Shown here: positions 55,027 through 64,000 of the stretch, in pieces
How positions within the stretch are numbered: the stretch's first letter is position 1
How the letters are laid out: each line of letters starts with the position of its first letter
From: Symbiodinium natans
Taxonomy: Eukaryota > Sar > Dinophyceae > Suessiales > Symbiodiniaceae
Reading direction: 5' to 3'
DNA: 64,000 nt
Assembly (NCBI GenBank): GCA_905221605.1
Contig: CAJNDS010002281.1
Coordinates: forward strand, 340,001 to 404,000
Notes under the pieces: model-generated
Database searches by the model: none
Seen by the model: the letters and a program-made list of their open reading frames with translations, nothing else
What the model was told of the DNA's origin: nothing
Translations under genes and position numbers: made by a program

Positions 55027-55632
55027 GCCCTAGGCTGCGGCCAGAAGCCGAAAGGGTTGAAGGAAGGGACTACAGGATGGACGGGCTTAGGGTTTAGGGT
55101 TTAGGGTTTAGGGTTTAGGGTTTAGGGTTTAGGGTTTTAGGGTTTAGGGTTTAGGGTTTAGGGTTTAGGGTTTAGGGTTTAGGATTCAGGGTTGAGAGTT
55201 AAGAAGAAGGGCACGCATAAGCCTTAGTCGATTGTGCCCAAGGGGCTCACTATGGACGGCGTTTGGTCTAGGTTTCTGGGGACTACGTGTAGATAGTGAT
55301 CACAAGTGCCTTGATATCCATTGCTTGAGTCAGGGGAGCCAAACCCTAAACCCTACAGCCCTAAACCCTAGTGTTTAGGGTTTAGGGTTTAGGGTTTAGG
55401 GTTTAGGGAACCGTAACCCAGAATCCCCAGATCCCTTGGACTTCCTCGCGCTACCTCACCATGTCAGCTGAGGGCCGACATGACAGTTTCGCTAGCCACA
55501 TTCCTGCTTGGGATGGGCAAGCGGGATTGTTGGAGGAAAATTCAGAAAGAGCGCAACGCTCTGGCTCGCCGGACTTGGGACCTTGACAAGAAGCTTTCAC
55601 ATATTCAAGAGCCCGAAACCCTACACCCCTAA
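55027..55632 (+). CDS. Unidentified gene model, 2 exons, long last exon
   Basis: Exon 55027-55091 (GQKPKGLKEGTTGW) joins in phase to 55431-55632, which reads ADMTVSLATFLLGMGKRDCW then IQKERNALARRTWDLDKKLS and ends at TAA 55630-55632 in CCCCTAAA repeats. A second frame of the last exon begins with ATG and reads HDSFASHIPAWDGQAGLLEE, ending at TGA. Both frames look coding, which may mean a frameshifted relic. A short CCCTAAA tract (55334-55370) and a TTTAGGG tract (55372-55408) lie next to each other in the intron. Confidence 0.38.
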
Positions 55633-55679
55633 ACCCCTATGATCAAGACCCCAATCCCTAACCCCTTAAACCCTAAACC

Positions 55680-55815
55680 CTAAACCCTAAACCCCTAAAC
55701 CCCTAAACCCCTAAACCCCTAAACCCCTAAACCCCTAAACCCCTAAACCCCTAAACCCCTAAACCCCTAAACCCCTAAACCCCTAAACCCCTAAACCCTA
55801 AACCCCTGAACCCTA
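55680..55815 (+). repeat. CCCCTAAA 8-bp variant array
   Basis: About fourteen consecutive CCCCTAAA units, flanked by canonical 7-mers. Confidence 0.95.
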
Positions 55816-55832
55816 AACCATTTAAGACCCAG

Positions 55833-57957
55833 GCTGCCCTGTAGCGCCCTTGTTCCCTGTTCTCAGGGATTGGGGTTTAGGGTTTAGGGTTTAGGGTTTA
55901 GGGTTTAGGGTTTAGGGTTTAGGGTTTAGGGTTTAGGGTTTAGGGTTTAGGGTTTAGGGTTTAGGGTTTAAGGTTTAGTTTAGGGTTTAGGGTTTAGGGT
56001 TTCGGGTTTCGGGGTTTAGGGTTTAGGGGATCAGAGCTTGGGATCCCTTACCGGGTTTAGGGTTTAGGGTTTAGGGTTTAGGGTTTAGGGTTTAGGGTTT
56101 AGGGTTTAGGGTTTAGGGTTTAGGGTTTAGTGTCTTAATGGAGCAATGTGTTTGGGGGTTTGTAGGGTTGGGGTTTGAAAGGTTTAGGGTTAGCGTTTAG
56201 GGTTTAGGGTTTAGGGTTTAGGGTTAGTGTTTATAGGGCGTTTTAGGGTTTACAGGGTTTATAGGGCTTATAGGGTGTAGGGTATGGGGTTTAGGGCTTT
56301 AGGCGTTCCCTTAACCCTATCTCCTAAACAAGTGAGGGCTTTGTGGCGGTTCTTGGAGTCGCCGTGCGAGCTTCCTGGTTTTAGTTTTGCGGGTTTTGGA
56401 GGTTTAGGGTGCGGAAACCCAAACCCGGTTTAGGGTTTAGGGTTTGGGTTTAGGGTTTAGGGTTTAGGGTTTAGGGTTCGGGGGTTTAGGGGTTTAGGGG
56501 TTTAGGGTTTCCCTTATGAAGGACCTGAAGGGGTTCTTCAGGGCTTACTTAGGGGCTACTTCGGTATGTCGGGACCCTCGAAAGTATACATAGGGGTTCT
56601 ACAGGGGAATAAGATTAAGGGTCCCTTCTGGGTCCGTCCTTGTGTCCCGTTAGTTTATCAAGGTTTCCTAATACTCCCCAGTACTTCCTAAGGCTCCCCA
56701 GGCTTCCCTGAGGTTCCCTAGCAAACCCTAAACCCTAAACCCTGAACCCTAAACCCTAAATCCTAAACCCTAAACCCTAAACCCTAAACCCTAAACCCTA
56801 AACCCTAAACCCTAAACCCTAAACCCTAAACCCTAAACCCAACAAATGCTCTAAAATCCCACGCCCGAGGTCATCAAAGATGCCATGGTCACTTTCGTGG
56901 TGTTCGTGCTCACTGTTGGGGGCCCCTGGAGGTTTTGTTTTTTTGCGGGGGTTATGTAGGGTTTAGGATTTAGGGTTTAAGGGGGAGGGGGGGTGGGGTG
57001 GCTTTTGTGGTGCAAGATGTTTTGACAGTTTGTAAGCAAGGTTTGAGGTTGAGGGTTTCCAGTGTTTGCAGTAGTAGAAGCTCTATGAGGCTTGTAAGGT
57101 TTGGTGCTTTCATTCCTCAACCCTCAACTTTGGCCCTAAACCCTGTTTTGAATTAAGAAATAAGGTTTGGAGTTTAGGGGTTAGGGTTTAGGGCTTAGCC
57201 TAAACCCTACTTTAGCCTCAAAGCGGGATGTTCCCCCTTATACTATCAGTCCTTCATAGGGGTTATAGCACCCCTATAATCCCTAGCATGAATTGTTAGT
57301 TAGAAGGGGGAACATCCCTTCCCGAAACCCTCAATTTATCTTGGGAGCGCATCTTCCGTTGATCATCCACCTCACGGCTGTTCTGGGCACTTCTACTGGG
57401 TTTTGGAGTACTATACTTCAATACTTTTTTTGTCTCTGGGTTCCTATTATAGCTACTTATACCTAAACAGTGTATACTTTTTTCCAGGGTCTACTCCAAA
57501 GCTAAGTCTAAGTACATAGGGCTTTAGGGGCTTAGCTATCGTTGCCCTATTTTTTCTGCTACTTGCAAGTACCCATGAACCTCTAAAGTGGGTTTTCCCT
57601 TTGATCCTTCTATCGACACACCGGCGCAGGGACCCTGATTATTGAGGGCTGGCTTCCGAAAGCAAGAGCATTTTTGGTGGGTTGTGTTGGGGGGGGGATC
57701 CCGAAACCCAAAACCCTAAACCCTAAACCCTAAGCCCTAAACCCTAAACCCTAATTTTTTGGGATTACATGAACAGTCCTAGCCTGCTTTGAGGAACATT
57801 CCTCAGCAAGAGACATCGGAAGCTCCGAATCTACCGCCGTTTTGAAGCCAACGCCTATTTCGTGGGCTCATCTCCCGTCCCACGGCCCAGGTGGCCGATA
57901 GAGCCGAAGCACCAAACCCTAAACCCTAAACCCGAAACCCTAAACCCTAAACCCTAA
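55833..57957 (+). CDS. Unidentified gene model, 4 exons, last exon reads into the repeat
   Basis: Exons 55833-55874, 56337-56377, 56870-56931 (IKDAMVTFVVFVLTVGGPW, a hydrophobic and possibly membrane segment) and 57807-57957 (acceptor CATTCCTCAG; basic start KRHRKLRIYRRFEANAYFVG). Phases match. The C terminus is encoded by CCCTAAA units (QTLNPKP, TLNPKP) until a TAA at 57955-57957. The last exon has CCCTAAA on both sides. Families A and D MITEs lie in the last intron. No family recognised. Confidence 0.4.
56650..56722. mobile_element. Family B MITE-like element, truncated
   Basis: The core AAGGTTTCCTAATACTCCCC is present; the ends are missing. Confidence 0.5.
57224..57319. mobile_element. 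Family A MITE-like element (complete)
   Basis: GGGATGTTCCCCCTTATACT ... AGAAGGGGGAACATCCC, about 95 bp. Confidence 0.8.
57402..57501. mobile_element. Family D MITE-like element
   Basis: TTTTGGAGTACTATACTTCA ... GGTCTACTCCAAAG, same interior. Confidence 0.8.
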
Positions 57958-58365
57958 ACCCTAAACCCTAAACCCTAAACCCTAAACCCTAAACCCTAAA
58001 ACGCACACCCTAAAACCCTAAATCCTTGTTAAGTTTGGGCTCCAGGCCTCTTCGAACTTCGGGTGTAGGTTTGCGGCCCCCAAACCCCAAACCCCAAGCT
58101 CCAAGTCCCAAACCCCAAACCCCAAACCCCAAACCCTAAACCCTAAACCCTAAACCCTAAACCCTAAACCCTAAACCCTAAACCCTAAACCCTAAACCCT
58201 AAACCCTAAACCCTAAACCCTAAACCCTAAACCCTAAACCCTAAACCCTAAACCCTAAACCCTAAACCCTAAACCTAACTAAACCCTAAACCCTAAACCC
58301 TAAACCCTAAACCCTAAACCCTAAACCCTAAACCCTAAACCCTAAACCCAAACCCTAAACGCAAC
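57910..58365 (+). repeat. Very long CCCTAAA array with a unique insert
   Basis: Blocks 57910-58000 and 58135-58365 surround a 23-nt exon-like piece (58046-58068, CCAG|...|GTTTGC) and a CCCCAAA block. Confidence 0.9.
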
Positions 58366-58372
58366 GACTCAG

Positions 58373-59742
58373 GCGCAGCCCTGTCTTTGGTTGTGGACCT
58401 TCCTCTTTGCCCCAGTCTTGAGGCAACTGGCCCGAAATGGACAGAGAGGTTTCAGGGTTCATAAAGGTTTCAGGGTTTAGGGTTTAGGGTATAGAGTTTA
58501 GCAATTTAGGGTTAAGGGGTTTTATGATTCTTGATGGTGTTTTTGCGGATATTTCTTTTGGTTTGATGAGCGCAGGCATTTCTTCCAAAGCAGTTCTGCT
58601 GCGTGTATTGGTTGATGAAATTTCCGGGATGCTAGCAGTGGGAATCCTACTTCAACATGGGTTTTCGGGGTGAGGTGTTTTGTTCTGGGGTGAGGGTGTC
58701 CGTGGTTGCACAGGGTTTCAGTGTCTCATATAAATACACGTGTATGGACTTCGCTTGATGTCAACTCGTCATGATTGTTTGGCTTAGGGTCGAGGGCGTG
58801 TGCCCTAAGCCCTAAACCCCTAAAACCCGAACCCTGAACACTCAACTGTGTGCTTTTTGCATGTGCCCCCAGTGAAGTGCCCAGGGCTTTCTGGGCCACG
58901 CCTTGCAGTTTGCGAACCCTAGGGCCAGGTGTGGGGTTTGGGGTTCAGGGTTTAGGGTCTAGGGTTTAGGGTCTAGGGTGCTGTTGATGGCTTGCTAGAG
59001 TGCACCCTAATATATCCCTCTGAAGGCAAAACCCAGCACCCGCCCAGGACTCCAAGGTTAGGTTTTGTAAGATTGGTCCAATGGGCGTCCGACATGGGAG
59101 TTTCTGAAAATGCGGGGTGCTTCTTGGGGAGTGTTATGAAGGGGTGGAGTTTCCGACATGTGGGGTACTTTTTCGGGAGTCTTTCCGGGTGTCAGGAGGG
59201 GGTGGGGTGGGGGCCCGTGTTTGCAAGTACCCATATGTTGGGGAGTGGCATATGAAGTACAGTACTTTCTTGACCTTGTGCCTCCGTTAGCAGATGTGCC
59301 GTTCGTCAAGGCAGTCCAATCTTTCATGCCTTTAAACTTCTCATCATCACAAGAGCATGTCCGCAGCTCATGCACCAGCATCTTGGAGACACACACTCAC
59401 AGCACGTACCCAGCACGCACGTAAGCACGCACGCACGCACGGACAGGCTGCCGCCAGTTTCCTGTTTCCAGCATGCTCCCCCACTTCGAGACCCTTCTGT
59501 CCATGATCATCCCTAAACCCCAAACTCTAAACCCTAAACCCTAAACCCTAAACCCTAAACCCTAAACCCTAAACCCTAAACCCTAAACCCTAAACCCTAA
59601 ACCCTAAACCCTAAACCCTAAGAAGCTGGAAAGCAGCCCCAGGCTTCTGAGCTTTCTTCCTGGCGCCAGCTGGGTGGGCCGCCCCAGTGGCTTTGGGGTT
59701 GGTTCCTTGCTACTCACAGCAACACCCTGGGGTGAACCCTAA
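58373..59742 (+). CDS. Unidentified gene model, 3 exons, one join unresolved
   Basis: Exon 58373-58448 (acceptor GACTCAG; CLWLWTFLFAPVLRQLARNG, hydrophobic), exon 58873-58928 (acceptor TGTGCCCCCAG; EVPRAFWATPCSLRTLGP) and exon 59623-59742 (PRLLSFLPGASW ... GSLLLTATPWGEP, with stop TAA 59740-59742 from CCCTAA). The first-to-second phase is not consistent with the preferred frames. Between exons 2 and 3 lies 58990-59430, described separately. Confidence 0.33.
58992..59424. other. Unique stretch with overlapping open frames on both strands
   Basis: It contains no telomeric units. The minus strand has a 112-codon frame (59058-59396) with HELRTCSCDDEKFKGMKDW, and the plus strand has an 88-codon frame (59158-59424) with DLVPPLADVPFVKAVQSFM. 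I cannot tell which, if either, is coding. A diverged internal duplication is visible (GGGAGTTTCTGAAAATGCGGGG / GGAGTTTCCGACATGTGGGG). Confidence 0.25.
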
Positions 59743-59800
59743 ACCCTAAACCCTAAACCCTAAACCCTAAACCCTAAACCCTAAACCCTTTCTTACCCAG

Positions 59801-60168
59801 AGCAATTTGTCAAAGCTTTGCGCAAGGGGTCCGAAGAATCATGAAAGGCGGCTCCAGACACTCTACTGGCGCTCAATCCTTTAGCCCGATAATGCCACCT
59901 GAAAAGAAACGCCGGTTGCCTTTAAGTATAGGGGTTTAAAGTTTAGAGTTTAGGGTATATAAGAAGGGTTTAGAGTTTAAAGTTTAGGGTCTTTAAGGTT
60001 ATATAAGGGTTTAGAGTTTAAAGTTTAGCGTTTAGTGTATATAATAAGGGTTTAGAGTCTAAAGTTAGGGAATATAGGGTTACGTTGGCAGCTCGATCTT
60101 GCTTCGTGAAGATCGACTGTGCTCCACTTCGTCGGCGGAATGGGATGAGTAAGACGAGAAGCGCATGA
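59801..60168 (+). CDS. Two-exon small ORF, about 53 aa, with a trans-splice-like acceptor
   Basis: CCCTAAA array, then the acceptor CCCTTTCTTACCCAG at 59786-59800, then an exon 59801-59925 containing an in-frame ATG at 59841. It joins in phase to exon 60092-60168 (acceptor TTGGCAG; stop TGA 60166-60168). The peptide includes SRHSTGAQSFSPIMPPEKKR and VKIDCAPLRRRNGMSKTRS, a basic protein. The intron (166 nt) is filled with the variant TTTAGAG and ATATAAGGGT and has no CCCTAAA arm. The array, pyrimidine tract and AG upstream of the first ATG are what a spliced-leader acceptor would look like. Confidence 0.45.
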
Positions 60169-60624
60169 GCGAAAGCGCCGAAATCCCGATAAGCAAAATC
60201 TGGGTTCCTTTAGGGTTGAACATCTGGCGCCCCTAAACTGTTTTAAGCCCTTACTAAGCCCTCTTCTCTTGGGAATGCATGAACACTAGAAGGTCCGTCT
60301 ACTTTTTGATCAGGATTGGGTTAGTATGGGGTATACTATCCCCATTTTTCGTGATCTATTTCCGAAGGTCTGGCGCGACTCTGCCAGGCGTAGGGCGCCC
60401 ACCTCTACCAACCCACCAGCTTAGCGACTAAGATTGCTTGAGGGCTTCGAACTTAAACAAATGATGCAACACTTTCGGCTCTCCAGCGCCAATCTCTCTG
60501 CACTTGGCTCTGCGCTCGTGGGTTTCTCATCCGAGTATATCCCAGACCCTAAGCCATAAAACCTAAGCCTAAACCCTAAACCCTAAACCCTAAATCCTTC
60601 GAACGGTATGTCGCAACTCAACAG

Positions 60625-60865
60625 TCCCAGCGATATGGCGGGCTGTTCGATTTTTCAGATTTCTCTTTCTGGAAGTCTTCGTGCACTACCCGCCTCTGAA
60701 CTGTGAAGGGTATCATGTACAAGGCTTATTGGCTCAAAACCCAACTTTTTCAACTTTTGGGCTTCTTAAAAGGTAGTTTGCTCTGAAAGTTTCAACTTTT
60801 ATTTCCTTGGGTTTTGGGCCAGCAAGAAGGACAAGAACATCGAATCGGAGGACCTACAAGGCTAA
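60625..60865 (+). CDS. Unidentified two-exon gene model
   Basis: Exon 60625-60709 (IWRAVRFFRFLFLEVFVHYP, hydrophobic) has donor GG|GTATCA and joins in phase to 60823-60865 (acceptor TTTTGGGCCAG; KKDKNIESEDLQG then TAA 60863-60865). The intron is 113 nt and lacks telomeric arrays. An ATG within exon 1 (GCGATATGG) opens a competing 20-codon frame. CCCTAAA precedes exon 1. Function unknown. Confidence 0.38.
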
Positions 60866-60964
60866 GAAGTTTCCAGTGTGGCTCTGTTGCTGTTATTCTT
60901 TCTTATCTAATTAGCCATCGAATGCCGTGATACCCATATCCCTCAACCTAGACCCCACACCCTA

Positions 60965-61490
60965 AACCCTCGACCCGAAGTTCTAATCCCGAGACCCATG
61001 CAGCACCCCCAACCCCCAAACCCCAAACCCCAAACCCCAAACCCCAAACCCCAAACCCCAAACCCCAAACCCCCAACCCCAAACCCCAAACCCCAAACCC
61101 CAACCCCTTTCCCTAAACCCCAACCCCTTACCCTAAACCCCAAACCCCAAACCCTAAACCCTAAACCCTAAACCCTTACCCTAAACCCCAACCCCAAACC
61201 CTAAACCCTAAACCGTAAACCCCAAACCCCAAACCCCAAACCCCAAACCCCAAACCCCGAACCCCAAACCCCAAACCCCAAACCCCAAACCCCAAACCCA
61301 AACCCCAAACCCCAAACCCCAAACCCCAAACCCTACTCCCTGAACCCTAAACCCCAAACACTAAACCCTAAACCTTAAACCCTAAACCCTAACCCTAAAT
61401 CCTAAACCTAAACCCTAATCCTAGACCCTAAACCCTAAACCCTAACCCTAGACCCTAAACCCTGACCCCTAAACCCTAAACCCTAAACCC
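60965..61490 (+). repeat. CCCCAAA-dominated array
   Basis: Nearly all units are CCCCAAA between about 61012 and 61330, then CCCTAAA. A run of 27 C follows (61493-61519). Confidence 0.9.
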
Positions 61491-61543
61491 TGCCCCCCCC
61501 CCCCCCCCCCCCCCCCCCCTCCCCGATACGGATGCCCCGGCAG

Positions 61544-63619
61544 ATGCAGCCGCAGCCTCTTCACTGGGAGGAGTTCACGGCGACCGCGCGGGCGCCAAGG
61601 AGGTTTAGGGTTTAGGGTAGGGCTTGGGGCTTAGGGCTTTGGGTTTAGGGCCGGTTAGGGTTTAGGGCTTTGGGTTTAGGGTCTTTGGGCTTTGGGTTTA
61701 GGGTTAGGATCAGGAATATGAGGGGCCTAAGCCCTAAACGCGAAACTCTAAACCCTGAACCCTGAACCCTGAACCCCAAACCCTAAACACGTAATTGGGG
61801 TGTGTGGGGTTTGTGATGACTTTTTCGTGTTGGGAGTCCATGGCAGGTGGACTGTTTGGGCTGGGGGATGGGCCCAGGTATGGGTTTAGGCTTTAGGATT
61901 TAGGGTGTAGGATTGAGAGTTTTGGGGTTGACCCCTCAACCTTAAACCCGGGTAAAGTGTTTGGGAACTCCTAACCCCCCAAACCCAAACCCCAAGACCC
62001 CAGCCCAAAACCCCAAAACCCTCGACCCCATGCAAGCCCTCAAACCCTAAACCCTAAACCCTCAACCCTAAACCCTAAACCCCAAACCCTAAACCCTAAA
62101 CCCCAAGGCCGCTCTAGTTTGGCTGGTGGCACGTGCCCTCTATGTGGCCTGGTACCTGAGGCCTGGTCCCCAGGGTTTTAGGGTTTAGGGTTTGGGGTTT
62201 AGGGTTTAGGGTTTGGGGTTTAGGGTTTAGGGTTTAGGGTTAGGGTTTAGGGTTAGTTAGAACAGGGTTTTGGGGCTTGTTATAGACTGATCATAAAGGG
62301 ACGAGGAGGGAATTCTACTAGTAATTATTTCCGACCCCTATATTAAGCAAAGACGCATACACGAAAAGGCATGCAGCCCACAACTCTCTACCTCACATGA
62401 CATTTTCTAGTTGCTCATTATTTCGGGGGCCAGAATTATTGTTTGTTTTGTTCGGAGCAGAATACTTCTCCGGCATGATGATACGTTACAGGATTTACGC
62501 TTCGCAAGCCAAAGCTTTCGTTGATGGCCTTTATGGTTTACCTAGGGACGTGGTTTGACGGTTTTTGTTCCGGTCCTCAAGAATGACATGTGATAATGAC
62601 GGATCATGACACACAATTGTTGTTGATTCCTAGTGTGTCAGCGATTCCTGGTTGAGAACGCAGCTCTAAGACTACTAGTTCTTATCCAAGTGAAATCCAG
62701 TAAACCAATGAACATTTCCCTTTCTATCACTTTCTCTCCGCTTGGGGGTGGCCGCTGTGCATGTTGATCATGATTGGGGCTCGTTAATGATAGTCCAGAA
62801 GCTGACTCATTGCAGGTTATTGGATGTTCGCATGACCTGTCAATGGTCATCCATTGGTTAATAGGGATTCATCGTCACCATGATAAGGATCCCTAGTATA
62901 GATGGGATGACCATCAACCATGAGGACCTATCAATGGTAATGCAGTTTTCGTTTCCAAGGGGTATTTGAAGCGCAAGCAAGCCTTTTGAGGACCAACTGT
63001 GTGGTCCCTTATAAGGGTCACCTATGGGTAGCAATTGATTTTTGTGGGTAGGTTCTTTCACACTAGAAAAAACAGTGGTTGATTCTTACACGCACCGGAC
63101 TAAAGTTTCGACCTGCCGACACATGAACATGTTGCGGAGTCGCGGAGTCGCGCACATGTGGGTTTATCATAGCCTGCACAGCGGAGAAATTCATCCACCC
63201 GAACAAAAATATATTAGTATTTTGAAAGGTGGAGTCCTGCTGTGCTAGGAGACTAAGGGGATGGGGGCTTGGCCTTGCCATGCTTACCTGTGTGCGCTGA
63301 TGTCTTGCTCGTGGGTCGAACTTTTAAGTCCTACCTGAATAAGACACGGTTTAGGGTTTAGGGTTTAGGGTTTAGGGTTTAGGCTGAAAAGCTTGCTGGG
63401 CTTGCAGAAACCGTGAATGGTTGTTGAGAACTAGAATTGCTGGAACCCATGTTGCGAACGGCATATATGCACCCTTATTGCTTTCTTTTGCTCACTTCTA
63501 GGTTCTGCACTGGTTTCGAGTGGTTTGTCCTTGATGACCGCTTGAGCATGCTGGGTGTGACAGCCTTGCCATTGGAACTCGAACCCACCCGAAACAAAGC
63601 TGAGTGGTCATCTGCTTAA
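61544..63619 (+). CDS. Unidentified gene model with ATG right after an acceptor
   Basis: Exon 61544-61609 begins ATG directly after GGCAG (QPQPLHWEEFTATARAPRR). Exon 62108-62174 is hydrophobic (ALVWLVARALYVAWYLRPG). The last exon, 63502-63619, has the acceptor CTTTTGCTCACTTCTAG and reads CTGFEWFVLDDRLSMLGVTA ... LEPTRNKAEWSSA with TAA 63617-63619. The phase between exons 2 and 3 does not match, so an exon in 62180-63500 is probably missed. The last exon is followed by CCCTAAA (63665). Confidence 0.42.
62270..63340. other. About 1 kb free of telomeric repeats
   Basis: It contains several 60-75-codon open frames on both strands with no recognisable protein. There is an imperfect palindrome at about 62832-62940 (AATGGTCATCC ... 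GGATGACCAT). It may hide the missing exon of the 61544-63619 model. Confidence 0.35.
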
Positions 63620-63753
63620 TGATTTGTGGTCTCCAGGGCATCTAGTTAATTCTTTCTGTCGGTGTAAACCCTAAACCCTAAACCCTAAACCCTAAACCCT
63701 AAACCCTAAACCCTCAACCCTCAACCCTAAACCCTAAACCCTAAACCTCCTAA

Positions 63754-64000
63754 ATGCTTCGGTTGACCGTCGCTTGGCCAAGCGGACGTGCTGAGCGCGT
63801 TTCAACTCATCAAGGCTCCACGGTGGGCAACTTGAAGATTTTGGCCCAGCAAGCTTTGCAGCCTAAACCCTAAACCCTAAGCCCTCAACCCTCAACCCTA
63901 AACCCTAAACCCTAAACCCTAAACCCTAACGGCTTGTCACTTCGGAGAGGCGTGTGCTGGATGACCCACAGGAGTCTTTGCAGCATGCAGGACTGCAAAC
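63754..64000 (+). CDS. N-terminal ubiquitin-like domain, interrupted by a CCCTAAA array, 3' end outside window
   Basis: ATG at 63754 opens MLRLTVAWPSGRAERVS...GNLKILAQQALQ (63754-63861), a beta-hairpin then helix pattern like the start of a ubiquitin-like fold. After 71 nt of CCCTAAA units the frame resumes at 63933 as LVTSERRVLDDPQESLQHAG and runs off the window. The order (beta hairpin, helix, LVT strand, RVLDDPQESLQ, AGL) matches N-terminal ubiquitin-like modules that I recall as common in dinoflagellate predicted proteins. Relative to those, about 4-5 residues between ALQ and LVT appear to be missing. Translation through the array would stop at TAA after QPKP. Confidence 0.55.

Noticed and set aside
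1-64000. True chromosome end (telomere) because of the abundant TTTAGGG
   Set aside because: Arrays alternate in both orientations, are short, and are separated by unique exon-like DNA throughout. No terminal unidirectional array is present at either edge.

Overview
The window looks like nuclear DNA of a protist whose telomere repeat is TTTAGGG. A dinoflagellate fits best. The reasons are hundreds of TTTAGGG/CCCTAAA units scattered through single-copy DNA, many short GC-rich exon-like segments that read consistently only on the + strand (a unidirectional gene array), first exons that appear to need only a 3' splice acceptor (compatible with spliced-leader trans-splicing), and an N-terminal ubiquitin-like module at the right edge of a type I recall from dinoflagellate proteins. 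A green alga or other alveolate with the same telomere repeat is not excluded. I see no rRNA, tRNA, CRISPR array or intact transposase gene.

Layout. The sequence alternates in a strikingly regular way: a CCCTAAA array, then 40-150 bp of ordinary GC-rich DNA ending in a stop-free exon with AG|...|GT borders, then a TTTAGGG array, then variable DNA, then the next CCCTAAA array. Most introns therefore begin with TTTAGGG and end with CCCTAAA, two arms that would pair into a long hairpin in the pre-mRNA. Where an exon carries a plausible stop codon, the following array is usually CCCTAAA with no TTTAGGG before it. Read this way, I sketch about 22 small + strand gene models: 1-1726, 2338-4271, 4364-14063, 15335-17878, 18971-24139, 25309-26531, 27715-34293, 35086-36816, 36931-38011, 38387-43222, 43455-46114, 46955-49853, 50262-52581, 52888-53242, 53489-54516, 55027-55632, 55833-57957, 58373-59742, 59801-60168, 60625-60865, 61544-63619 and 63754-64000. 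Exon phases can be chained through most of them. Because 60-100 bp GC-rich segments are often open in two or three frames, and because TTTAGGG offers a GT every 7 nt, exon positions are better supported than frames or joins. Apart from the ubiquitin-like module I recognise no protein family, so no functions or gene symbols are assigned.

Introns and spacers carry several families of short palindromic MITE-like elements (families A-E and I below), AT-rich dispersed repeats, minisatellites derived from the telomeric unit, long C or G runs, and a CT-rich microsatellite with a 100-N assembly gap (49452-49551).

The most interesting signals are the inverted telomeric arms that define introns, duplicated splice acceptors on both sides of CCCTAAA arrays at four exons (suggesting how arrays invade), and an apparent pure CCCTAAA interruption of a conserved ubiquitin-like reading frame at 63862-63932, which may be an intron being born.
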